In this document: in pieces, positions 8,825 to 19,255 of the stretch
Position numbering within the stretch: position 1 is the stretch's first letter
Layout of the letters: each line of letters opens with the position of its first letter
From: Reyranella sp.
GTDB taxonomy: Bacteria > Pseudomonadota > Alphaproteobacteria > Reyranellales > Reyranellaceae
DNA: 64,000 nucleotides
Direction: 5' to 3'
Assembly: GCA_030684475.1 (NCBI GenBank)
Contig: JAUXWB010000328.1
Location: forward strand, 1 to 64,000
The notes under the pieces: model-generated
Database searches by the model: none
What the model was told of the DNA's origin: nothing
What the model saw: the letters and a program-made list of their open reading frames with translations, nothing else
Position numbers and translations under genes: made by a program

Positions 8825-9472
8825 TCAGGAGGGAAAAGCTTCTTCGGCGTCGCGTACCTGCGCATCCGAGAGGGTGCGCACTTTGAGGCCCTGCAGCAGC
8901 AGGTGAAGCTTGGCGGTCTCCTCCAGCTCCTCGATCGAGGCGGAGGCCGCCGACAGGGAGGTGCCGGCGACCACCGGGCCGTGGTTGGCGAGCAGCACGG
9001 CGCGATGGCCCGTCGCATATTCGCGGATCGCGTCGGCGAGCTTGGGGTCGCCCGGCTTGAAGTAGGGCACCAGCGGCAGCTTGCCGACACGCATCACGAA
9101 GTAGGGCGTGATCGGCGGCAGCGTGCTCTCGGCATTGTGGTGGCAGGACGGATCGAGACAGGAGATCGCCACCGCATGCGTGCAATGAAGATGCACGATC
9201 GCGCCGTCCTTGGGCCGCACATCATAGACCGACCGATGCAGCAGGGCTTCCTTGGTCGGCTGATCGCCCGCTACATGTTTGCCCGAGAGGTCGAGCTTGG
9301 AGAGCTGGCCAGGGTCGAGTTCGCCCAGCGACGAATTGGTCGGGGTCATCAGCCAGCCATCGTCAATGCGCGCGCTGATGTTGCCCGACGTGCCGGGGCA
9401 GAGGCCACGGGCGGCGAGCTTGGCGCCCAGCGCGCAGATTGCGTCGCGGGTCTTGGATTCTTTGGTGCTCAT
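8825..9472 (-). CDS. otnC: 3-oxo-tetronate 4-phosphate decarboxylase (class II aldolase family)
   Basis: A class II aldolase/adducin-type enzyme of 215 residues. In characterised tetronate pathways this family decarboxylates 3-oxo-tetronate 4-phosphate to dihydroxyacetone phosphate. GTSGNISARIDDG near residue 28, the metal-binding HLHCTHAVAISCL near residue 95 and LANHGPVVAG near residue 160 mark the zinc site and fold. The ATG at 9472 overlaps the otnK TGA by four bases (ATGA), which argues for coupled translation and against the longer track start at 9568. Confidence 0.88.
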   Translation of the reverse strand: MSTKESKTRDAICALGAKLAARGLCPGTSGNISARIDDGWLMTPTNSSLGELDPGQLSKLDLSGKHVAGDQPTKEALLHRSVYDVRPKDGAIVHLHCTHAVAISCLDPSCHHNAESTLPPITPYFVMRVGKLPLVPYFKPGDPKLADAIREYATGHRAVLLANHGPVVAGTSLSAASASIEELEETAKLHLLLQGLKVRTLSDAQVRDAEEAFPS

Positions 9473-10725
9473 AGGCGCTCGAAGGCTTTGGTGAAGAAAT
9501 CCGGTGCGCCGAAATTGCCGGACTTCAGCGCCAGCAACAGCGGTTTCTTTCCGATTGACGCCGTCCACGGCACGCCGGGGTCGATCTCCGGCCCGATGCG
9601 CAGCGCCGTCACGTCGAGGGCGCCCACGACCGCGCCCGAGGTCTCGCCGCCGGCGACGACCAGGCGGCCGACGCCTGAAGCCACCAGGCCGCGCGCGAGA
9701 GCTGCCATCGTCTTCTCGATCGCCTGGCTCGATTTCTCGACGCCGTATTTCGCCTGCAGCGCCTTCACCGCTTCAAGTTTGTCGCTGGCAGATAACAGGA
9801 TCGGGCCATTGCCGAGCTTGTCCTTGGCCCAGGCGAGCGCTTTCTCTCCGACCGGCTCGCCGCGGCAGATGGCGTCGGTGTCGAGTGCGAGTTGCGGACC
9901 TTTGAAAGCGGCGATCTGGCCGAGCGTTGCCGCCGAGCACGAGCCCGCGAGCACGGCCGCTGCGCCGGCCACTTTCGGTAGAGCGTCGGCATTGGCCTTA
10001 TGGGCGAGCAGTCCGCGGCGGCGATAGGCGGCCGGCAGGCCCAGCGCCACGCCGGAGCCGCCGGTGACCAGCACGTCATCGCCAACGGCCTCGCCGATGA
10101 TGCCGAGATCGGTGTCGGCCACGGCATCGACGACGACATGGCGCACATCCGCGGCCGCGAGCTTGTCGAGTGCGGCGCGCAACTCGGCGGAACCGGACTG
10201 CACCTGCTTCAACGGCACCAGTCCGACCTTGTGTCCGGTCTGGCGCGCCAGCACGCGCACCAGGCTGGCATCGGTCATCGGTGTCAGCGGATGGTGCCGC
10301 ATGTGGGAGTCCGACAGCAACACGTCGCCCACGAACAGATGGCCGAAGAAAATCGTGCGGCCGTTGACCGGGAAGGCGGGGCAATAGATCGCCTGCTTCG
10401 CCTTCAGCGCGTCGAGAAGCGCATCGCCCACCGGGCCGATGTTGCCGGCATCCGTCGAATCGAACGTCGAGCAGTATTTGAAGAAGAAGCGGACGCAGCC
10501 GGCCGCCTGGAGCGCCTTCAGCGCGTCGAGCGACTGGGCGACGGCGTCTTTGGCCGGGATCGAGCGCGTCTTGAGCGCTACGACGACGGCATCGACATCG
10601 TCGGGAATCGTTCCTTTGGGTGGCACGCCGATCGTCTGGATCGTGCGCATGCCGCCCTTGACCAGCATGCCCGCGATATCGGTCGCGCCGGTGAAATCGT
10701 CGGCAATCACTCCGAGTACAGCCAT
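9469..10725 (-). CDS. otnK: 3-oxo-tetronate kinase (four-carbon acid sugar kinase, DUF1537)
   Basis: A 418-residue DUF1537/OtnK kinase that phosphorylates 3-oxo-tetronate at C4 with ATP. The N-terminal domain starts MAVLGVIADDFTGATDIAGML, with the conserved DDxTGA motif. The C-terminal nucleotide domain contains GSCSAATLGQIAAF near residue 255 and VAGGETSGAVVGALD near residue 350. Its place directly ahead of otnC, otnI and ltnD matches the published association of DUF1537 kinases with acid-sugar catabolism. It follows the GFA-like gene after nine bases. Confidence 0.92.
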   Translation of the reverse strand: MAVLGVIADDFTGATDIAGMLVKGGMRTIQTIGVPPKGTIPDDVDAVVVALKTRSIPAKDAVAQSLDALKALQAAGCVRFFFKYCSTFDSTDAGNIGPVGDALLDALKAKQAIYCPAFPVNGRTIFFGHLFVGDVLLSDSHMRHHPLTPMTDASLVRVLARQTGHKVGLVPLKQVQSGSAELRAALDKLAAADVRHVVVDAVADTDLGIIGEAVGDDVLVTGGSGVALGLPAAYRRRGLLAHKANADALPKVAGAAAVLAGSCSAATLGQIAAFKGPQLALDTDAICRGEPVGEKALAWAKDKLGNGPILLSASDKLEAVKALQAKYGVEKSSQAIEKTMAALARGLVASGVGRLVVAGGETSGAVVGALDVTALRIGPEIDPGVPWTASIGKKPLLLALKSGNFGAPDFFTKAFERL

Positions 10726-10734
10726 GGGGAGACG

Positions 10735-11154
10735 TTAGGCGATCACGGTCGCCTTCATCCAGAACTTTCGACGGCGGCTGCGGCGCCGGGCCTCGTCCTC
10801 GCCGTCGTAGTGATGCAGGGGCGGTGCGGGGTCGAAAGTGTCCCGAATGTCGAGCGAGTTGACGTTGACGATGCCGATGGCACCGCCTTCATCCGGCATG
10901 ACGGCGCCGACATAGGCACCGCATTTGACGCACAGCAGATAATCGGTGATGCCGAGCCCGAAGCGATAGCGGGAGAGGGCGCCCGGTCTGCAGCGGAACT
11001 CGACCGATCCCGCCGGATCGCCCAAGGTCCGCGCGCCGTGGCGGCGGCAGAAGCTGCAGCCACAGCGGCCCACCCGCATCTCCTCGGGCTTCTTCTCTGA
11101 CTCGAAGCGGATCGTGATCGCGCCGCAATGGCAGGAGCCTGCATGAATCGTCAT
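10735..11154 (-). CDS. GFA/CENP-V family zinc-binding protein
   Basis: A 139-residue protein of the glutathione-dependent formaldehyde-activating (Gfa) fold. Zinc ligands are visible as SCHCGAI near residue 7, GRCGCSFCRRHGA near residue 29 and CVKCGAYVG near residue 75. Most members have no proven activity, so detoxification of an aldehyde is only a possibility. It is embedded in the tetronate/glycerate operon: its ATG overlaps the ttuD stop by four bases and it is nine bases from otnK. A role in that pathway is an inference from position. Confidence 0.85.
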   Translation of the reverse strand: MTIHAGSCHCGAITIRFESEKKPEEMRVGRCGCSFCRRHGARTLGDPAGSVEFRCRPGALSRYRFGLGITDYLLCVKCGAYVGAVMPDEGGAIGIVNVNSLDIRDTFDPAPPLHHYDGEDEARRRSRRRKFWMKATVIA

Positions 11155-12434
11155 TTGGTTGGCACAATCAGGGTGGCGCGGAAATCGTTGACGTTGGTCC
11201 GGGTCGGCCCTGTGATCAGGCTGTCGCCGAGACTTTCGAAGAAGCTGTGGCCGTCGTTGTTGCGCAGCATGGCCTTGGGATCGAGCCCCTTGGCAAGGGC
11301 GCGAGCCAGCGAATCGGGCGTGAAGATTGCGCCCGCGATCTCCTCGGCACCATCGACGCCGTCGGTATCGGCGGCGAGGCCCCAGATCTGCGGCGCACCA
11401 TTTGTCTCAATTGCCTCGCCGAGCAGATACTCAACGTTGCGACCGCCGCGGCCCTTGCCGCGCACTGTTACGGTCGTCTCGCCACCGGACAGGATCACCG
11501 TGGGCTTCTTCGCGCCCGCCACGAGGTCGAGGGCGCGACGGGCGTGCGCTGCGCCAAGTTCTCGCGCTTCGCCTTCGAGATTGTCACCCAGCATCACGAC
11601 GACGCAGCCGCGCGAACGCGCCACCGCCGCCGCCGCCTCAAGCGAGCGCTTGGGTGTCGCCACCACAATGGTCTCGATTCGCCGGAGCCGCGGATCAGCG
11701 GGCTTCGGTGTTTCCTCGATCTTGCCCGCAACCCCCGACTCGAGATGCGCCCGCACCGAAGCCGGTGGGTCGATCCGATACTTGGCCAGTACTGCCAGCG
11801 CATCGGCAAATGTCGTGCGATCGGCCACCGTGGGACCCGAGCCGATCACGCCGGGGTCGTCGTTGGGCACGTCGGAGATCAGCCACGACACAACGCGTGC
11901 CGGCTGCGTGGTGATGGCAAGCCTCCCGCCCTTGATCGCCGAGAGGTGCTTACGCACCGTGTTCATCTCGACAATGTTGGCGCCCGACTTCAGCAGCGCG
12001 CGATTGACCTCCTGCTTGTCGGCCAGCGACAGACCGGGAGCGGGAAGGGCCAGCAACGAAGAGGCGCCGCCGGAGATGAGACAGAGCACGAGATCGTCGG
12101 CCGAGAGGCCTTTCACCTTTTCCAGGATGCGTCCGGCGGCGGCGCGGCCCTTCTCGTCGGGTACGGGATGCGCAGCCTCGACGATTTCGATGCGCTTGCA
12201 GGTCTCGCCATAGCCATAGCGGGTGACGACGAGGCCTTCGAGCGGATGCGGCCACTGGTCTTCCACCGCGCGCGCCATCGCTGCACTTGCCTTGCCGGCG
12301 CCGATCACGATCGCCCGGCCTTTCGGCGGCGCGAGCTTGGCGATGTAAGGCGCGAGGCAGGTGGCAGGGCGGGCGGCCGCAAGCGCGGCATCGAACAGGT
12401 CGCGCAACAGGGCGCGTGCGTCAGCATCTTTCAT
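11151..12434 (-). CDS. ttuD: glycerate 2-kinase (TtuD/MOFRL family)
   Basis: Glycerate kinase of the DUF4147-MOFRL family, often annotated hydroxypyruvate reductase, predicted to make 2-phosphoglycerate from D-glycerate and ATP. The 427 residues contain GAGKASAAMARAVED near residue 44, AAHPVPDEKG near 90, CLISGGASSLLALP near 120 and the C-terminal MOFRL region with TVILSGGETTVTVRG near 310. It is the promoter-proximal gene of the minus-strand operon and ends in pyk, a pairing that would feed glycerate to pyruvate. The divergent N-formylglutamate amidohydrolase starts 29 bases away. Confidence 0.9.
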   Translation of the reverse strand: MKDADARALLRDLFDAALAAARPATCLAPYIAKLAPPKGRAIVIGAGKASAAMARAVEDQWPHPLEGLVVTRYGYGETCKRIEIVEAAHPVPDEKGRAAAGRILEKVKGLSADDLVLCLISGGASSLLALPAPGLSLADKQEVNRALLKSGANIVEMNTVRKHLSAIKGGRLAITTQPARVVSWLISDVPNDDPGVIGSGPTVADRTTFADALAVLAKYRIDPPASVRAHLESGVAGKIEETPKPADPRLRRIETIVVATPKRSLEAAAAVARSRGCVVVMLGDNLEGEARELGAAHARRALDLVAGAKKPTVILSGGETTVTVRGKGRGGRNVEYLLGEAIETNGAPQIWGLAADTDGVDGAEEIAGAIFTPDSLARALAKGLDPKAMLRNNDGHSFFESLGDSLITGPTRTNVNDFRATLIVPTK

Positions 12435-12463
12435 TTGGCCAATCTTCGCACTATAGGGGCGCG

Positions 12464-13243
12464 ATGCAACAACTCCTCGGCCAGCTTCTCGTTCCCGGCG
12501 ATCCGCCTCCGTTTTCGCTGTTCAATGAAAAGGGCAAGGCGCCGCTTCTGCTGCTCTGCGATCACGCCAGCAAGATCATCCCCAGGGCTTTGGGCGATCT
12601 CGGCATCTCCGAAGACGAGCTCGCTCGCCACATCGGCTGGGATATCGGCGGACTCGACGCGGCGATCGAACTCGCTTCGGCGCTCGATGCACCGCTGGTG
12701 TCCTCCGGCTTTTCGCGGCTGGTGATCGACTGCAACCGCTGGCCGGGCGGCGAGGGATCGATCCCTGAGATCAGTGACGGCATTCTCGTGCCGGCGAATC
12801 GTGACCTCACCAAGGAGCAGGTCGACGCGCGCGCCGAGGCCTGCTTCTGGCCCTACCATCGCGAGGTCGATCGTCATCTCGACCGGATGACGGCAGGCGG
12901 TCGTCCGATCGCCTTGCTGGTGATACACAGCTTCACGCCGGAGATGAACGGCTTTCCAAGGCCCTGGCATGTCGGCGTGTTGTGGAACGACGATCCGCGG
13001 TTACCCGAGCCGTTGCTGGCCGAGCTGCGGCGCGATCCCTCGCTGGTGGTGGGCGACAACGAACCCTACTCGGCGCGCGCTTCATACGAATACACGCTCA
13101 ATGCCCATGCGCGACGGCGCAAGCTACCGCATTGTTCCTTGGAAGTGCGCCAGGACCTGATCGACTCATCTGGTGAGGCACGCGTTTGGGCGACGCGCCT
13201 GGCGCCGGCGATCCGGGCTGCCGTTGCAGTGGCTCTGGGCTGA
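12464..13243 (+). CDS. N-formylglutamate amidohydrolase family protein
   Basis: A 259-residue protein of the FGase (HutG-type zinc amidohydrolase) family. The conserved stretches LLCDHASKIIPRALGDLG near residue 30, HIGWDIGGLDAAIELA near 56, SGFSRLVIDCNR near 80 and VIHSFTPEMNGFPRPWHVG near 150 cover the metal and substrate site. The start is ATG 12464 because the track's 59-residue extension lies antisense in ttuD. No other histidine-degradation gene is present, so the true substrate may be another N-acyl amino acid. Confidence 0.85.
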   Translation: MQQLLGQLLVPGDPPPFSLFNEKGKAPLLLLCDHASKIIPRALGDLGISEDELARHIGWDIGGLDAAIELASALDAPLVSSGFSRLVIDCNRWPGGEGSIPEISDGILVPANRDLTKEQVDARAEACFWPYHREVDRHLDRMTAGGRPIALLVIHSFTPEMNGFPRPWHVGVLWNDDPRLPEPLLAELRRDPSLVVGDNEPYSARASYEYTLNAHARRRKLPHCSLEVRQDLIDSSGEARVWATRLAPAIRAAVAVALG

Positions 13244-13285
13244 GCCTATATCCACGAACAAGGCTTCAACGCCCAGGAGAGTGCC

Positions 13286-13585
13286 ATGGACGACAAGACA
13301 CGCACCGATCTCGAGGCCGCTGCCTTCCGCCGGCTGGTCGCGCACCTGCAGGAGCGCACCGACGTCCAGAACATCGATATGATGAATCTGGCTGGCTTCT
13401 GCCGCAACTGCCTGTCGCGCTGGTACCGCGAGGAAGCGGGCAAGCAGGGCATCGAGGTTACCGACCCGAAGGCCCGCGAGATCGTCTACGGCATGCCATA
13501 CGACGAGTGGAAGGCCAAGCACCAGAAAGAGGCCTCGGGCGACCAGAAGAAAGCTTTCGACAAGAGCCAGCACAAGCACGGCTGA
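13286..13585 (+). CDS. DUF1244 family protein
   Basis: A 99-residue soluble protein matching the DUF1244 pattern. The core reads LVAHLQERTDVQNIDMMNLAGFCRNCLSRWYREEA (quoted here only as a location, residues 20-54), with two conserved cysteines and a following DPKAREIVYGMPYDEWK. The C-terminus is Lys/Gln-rich. The function of the family is not established. GGAGAG lies 6 bases before ATG 13286. It sits 42 bases after the amidohydrolase on the same strand. Confidence 0.85.
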   Translation: MDDKTRTDLEAAAFRRLVAHLQERTDVQNIDMMNLAGFCRNCLSRWYREEAGKQGIEVTDPKAREIVYGMPYDEWKAKHQKEASGDQKKAFDKSQHKHG

Positions 13586-13696
13586 CATCCTGCCGGACCG
13601 TCCCCGTTATCCCCGTCTTTCATCGCAACAGCGTCATTGAGCCGACGTGGCCTGCGCTCCTATGGTCTGCCTGACTGGACCCTAGGAGTTGAGGAC

Positions 13697-13969
13697 ATGC
13701 CGGACGGAAGCGCCGTTTCCAAGAAGACCAAGGCCGGGCCGATTTCGGCCGATCGCCTGAAGAGCTTCGTCGAGCGGATCGAGAAGCTCGAGGAAGAGCG
13801 CAAGGCCATCGGCGGCGACATCAAGGATGTCTATTCCGAGGCCAAGGGCGTCGGCTACGACGTCAAGACCATGCGAAAGGTCGTTTCGCTAAGGCAGATG
13901 GATGCGGCCGACCGGGCCGAGCAGGAGACGCTGCTCGACGTCTACAAGCACGCGCTCGGGATGGTCTGA
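13697..13969 (+). CDS. gapR: GapR-like nucleoid-associated protein (DUF2312)
   Basis: A 90-residue helical protein of the DUF2312/GapR family. In Caulobacter, GapR clamps overtwisted AT-rich DNA and helps replication and topoisomerases. The core SADRLKSFVERIEKLEEERKAI (residues 17-36) starts the long coiled helix, followed by DIKDVYSEAKGVGYDVKTMRKVV. Start ATG 13697 has GGAG 11-14 bases upstream; the track's extra 20 residues are not conserved-looking. It appears monocistronic. A GCAAC-N16-CGTG sequence at 13625-13649 resembles the stress promoter seen downstream but has a broken -10 and was not called. Confidence 0.9.
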   Translation: MPDGSAVSKKTKAGPISADRLKSFVERIEKLEEERKAIGGDIKDVYSEAKGVGYDVKTMRKVVSLRQMDAADRAEQETLLDVYKHALGMV

Positions 13970-14041
13970 GGCCCTACGCGGGCCTATCGCCGCCGGCTGC
14001 CGGACGCTAGGCTTCCCGAAAGTTTCGGGAGGAACAAACAA

Positions 14042-15013
14042 GTGAGCGTTCATCGTCGTGTATTCGTCGCGTCGCTCGGTGCGGTCGCGGCAACGGGCTC
14101 CGTCGCGCGGGCCCAGACATTTCCCACCCAGCCCGTGCACGTCGTCGTGCCGTTCCCGCCCGGCGGCGGCACGGACGCGCTGGCGCGCGCGATCCAGGAG
14201 CCGATGCAACGCTCGCTGGGCGGCACGATCATCATCGACAACAAGGGCGGCGGCGGCGGCAGCATCGCCCACGACTTCGTCGCCAAGCAGCCGGCCGACG
14301 GCCACTGGATGGTGGTCAGCGCCAACAACCTGCCGCTCTATCCCTACACCGTGGCCAAGCTCGGCTTCGATGCCAAGACCGCCTTCGTCCCGATCGGCTT
14401 CATCGCCAAGCAGGAATCGGTGCTGGTCGGCAGTGCCGATGCGCCGTGGCCCGATTTGAAGGCGATCATCGCCGCCGCAAAGGCCGCGCCGGGCTCGGTG
14501 CAATACGGCACGGCCGGACTCACCACGCCGATGCATCTGTCGGCTGAGCAGTTCGCCATGCTGAATGGCCTCAAGCTGACCCACGTGCCGTTCCGCGGCA
14601 CCGGTCCTCTGGTCACCGATCTCCTGGGCAGCCATATCAAGCTCGGCATGTCGAGCATCACCAGCGTTGCGCCGCAGATCGCGGCCGGCAAACTCAAGCC
14701 CTACGCGATGGCCTCGCTCGAGCGCTCGTCGGTGGCGCCGAACATCCCGACCTTCAAGGAGCTGGGCGCGGGCGACGTCGACGGCACCATCGTCTACACG
14801 CTGCTGGCCCCGGCCGGCACGCCGCCCGCGGTCGTGGCCAAGCTGAACAAGGCGCTGAACGACGCGGTGTCGACGCCCGGAGGCAAGGAAGACCTGAAGA
14901 AGCGCGGCTTCGTGCCGATGGGCGGCACGCCGCAGCAGCTCGGCGACTGGCTCAAGATCCAGGAACCGATCTGGGTGCCGGTGCTGCAGGCGGCCGGCAT
15001 CAAGCCGGAGTAG
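14042..15013 (+). CDS. Bug/TctC family tripartite tricarboxylate transporter substrate-binding protein
   Basis: A 323-residue periplasmic solute-binding protein of the Bug family. The N-terminus MSVHRRVFVASLGAVAATGS has a twin-arginine-like start and ends at an ARAQ cleavage site. The mature part opens with the Bug hallmark PVHVVVPFPPGGGTDALAR. Further conserved parts are GGGGSIAHDFVAKQPADG near residue 70 and QYGTAGLTTPMHLSAEQF near 155. No TctA/TctB membrane subunits are nearby, as is common for Bug proteins. GTG 14042 is preceded by GGGAGGAAC. A strong terminator follows the stop codon. Confidence 0.9.
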   Translation: MSVHRRVFVASLGAVAATGSVARAQTFPTQPVHVVVPFPPGGGTDALARAIQEPMQRSLGGTIIIDNKGGGGGSIAHDFVAKQPADGHWMVVSANNLPLYPYTVAKLGFDAKTAFVPIGFIAKQESVLVGSADAPWPDLKAIIAAAKAAPGSVQYGTAGLTTPMHLSAEQFAMLNGLKLTHVPFRGTGPLVTDLLGSHIKLGMSSITSVAPQIAAGKLKPYAMASLERSSVAPNIPTFKELGAGDVDGTIVYTLLAPAGTPPAVVAKLNKALNDAVSTPGGKEDLKKRGFVPMGGTPQQLGDWLKIQEPIWVPVLQAAGIKPE

Positions 15014-15027
15014 GGGGCGCTGCCAGC

Positions 15028-15061
15028 AAACGCCCGACGGAGCAATCCGCCGGGCGTTTTT
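15028..15061 (+). terminator. Rho-independent terminator after the Bug gene
   Basis: AAACGCCCGACGG-AGCAAT-CCGCCGGGCGTTTTT forms a 13-bp stem with one mismatch, flanked by an A-run and a T-run. It is the clearest intrinsic terminator in the window and lies 15 bases after the stop codon. Confidence 0.9.
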
Positions 15062-15218
15062 CATGGTCGAGCAGCGGCACACTCATCCACGAAAGCAGTT
15101 GCCGTCGGTGGCACACCCGATCGGGGGGCGATTCACTTCTGCAATCAACGGCTTGGGGGCTATTTATGACACAGGCAGCGGCACACGCCGTGGCACAGCG
15201 AGGTGTGCCAGAAAATGG

Positions 15219-18172
<2,954 letters not shown>

Positions 18173-18269
18173 CTATTGCTGATTATGGCCCGTCTTGTTG
18201 CACCACCGTGAGGTAAAGGCAATCTTCGGCACGGCGATGTCAGAAGGACACGCGGCCAATCTTTTCCAG

Positions 18270-18443
18270 GCCTGCGCGCTCCGTGCTGTTACCTCAACGG
18301 GTGGAATGACGGTCGAATATTTGCCGTTAGACCACGCTTTCCTCGGCCGCGTCGCCAGCCGCACCTTCAACGAGGTGCGCGGCATCAACCGCGTAACCTA
18401 CGACATCACGAGCAAGCCGCCGGGGACGATCGAGTGGGAGTGA
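18270..18443 (+). pseudogene. guaA: 3' remnant of guaA (GMP synthase C-terminus)
   Basis: The 82-codon ORF at 18195-18443 ends in [17 protein letters not shown], then DHAFLGRV and finally [20 protein letters not shown] followed by IEWE. This is recognisably the C-terminal dimerisation end of bacterial GMP synthase (about the last 57 of roughly 520 residues). Residues 1-25 of the ORF do not look like GuaA, and no glutaminase or ATP-pyrophosphatase domain lies upstream because icd starts 140 bases away. A perfect hairpin overlaps the stop codon. I read it as a leftover of a lost or relocated guaA, not a functional gene; a short expressed peptide cannot be excluded. Confidence 0.8.
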
Positions 18444-18459
18444 CCGCCCGTGGCGGTCA
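18441..18459 (+). terminator. hairpin at the end of the guaA remnant
   Basis: TGACCGCC-CGT-GGCGGTCA is a perfect 8-bp stem that includes the TGA of the guaA remnant. There is no T-run directly behind it. It may be the old guaA terminator. Confidence 0.45.
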
Positions 18460-18543
18460 ATCCCGAGCATTTGCGAGGGATTTATTTGAGGGGAAGCAGG
18501 AGCGGACCGGCAAGACGGCCCACTAGCGCACGGGGCAGCGCAG

Positions 18544-19137
18544 TCAGACCCGGTCGAGCGTCCTTTCCGGGCCGGCAGCCCGTGGCATGGCCGAAATTGT
18601 CGGCAACAGATCGTCGAGGTCGCTGATGAAGGCGACATGGTCGAGGTGGGTTCGTTCGGCGAAACCGCCTTCGACGACGCCGCGCAACAGGGCCGCCAAG
18701 GGCTCCCAATAGCCGCCCTGGTCGACGATCACGATCGGCTTGCTGTGCAGGCCGAGTGTGCGCCAGGACAGGACCTCGAAGAACTCCTCGAGCGTCCCCA
18801 GACCGCCGGGGAGGACCACGAAGGCATCCGACCGCTCGAACATCTGCAGTTTTCGCTCGTGCATGGTTTGGACGACCACGGTCTCGGTCAGGGCGGGGTG
18901 GCCGGCCTCGCGTTCCAGTAGGAACTGCGGAATGACGCCGACAACGGTCGCCCCGGCAGCCAGGGCGGCGTTTGCCACCAGGCCCATAAGGCCGACGCCA
19001 CCGCCGCCGTAAACGAGCGTTACGCCCTCACGGGCCAGCAGCGCGCCCAGCCGGACGGCGGTGTCGCGCATGGCGGGGTCGATGCCGAAGCGGGCGCCGC
19101 AGAAGACGCAGAGGGAAGCAGGGGGGAGTTCGGACAC
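18544..19137 (-). CDS. LOG/TIGR00730 family Rossmann-fold protein
   Basis: A 197-residue member of the TIGR00730 (LOG, formerly lysine-decarboxylase-like) family; characterised members are cytokinin riboside 5'-monophosphate phosphoribohydrolases that also hydrolyse nucleotide monophosphates. CVFCGARFG opens the Rossmann fold, YGGGGVGLMG lies near residue 43 and the signature LPGGLGTLEEFFEVLSW near residue 108. R/K residues for phosphate binding are in MHERKLQMFE. The GTG start at 19137 has no obvious ribosome-binding site. It is divergent from the LysM gene. Confidence 0.88.
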   Translation of the reverse strand: MSELPPASLCVFCGARFGIDPAMRDTAVRLGALLAREGVTLVYGGGGVGLMGLVANAALAAGATVVGVIPQFLLEREAGHPALTETVVVQTMHERKLQMFERSDAFVVLPGGLGTLEEFFEVLSWRTLGLHSKPIVIVDQGGYWEPLAALLRGVVEGGFAERTHLDHVAFISDLDDLLPTISAMPRAAGPERTLDRV

Positions 19138-19255
19138 GGAGGATTCTTTTTACAGTCGATCCGATGTCTTTCCGGACCGGGTTGGCATGGTATCATTTCA
19201 CAGAGAGAGGTCGCGACGCCTAAGGGCGGTCGGTCGTCGCACCGTTGGGAGGGTG

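Noticed and set aside
13625-13649. GCAAC-N16-CGTG ahead of gapR as a ninth sigma-EcfG site
   Set aside because: The -10 element is CGTG instead of CGTT and it is isolated from the island; it may be a chance match.
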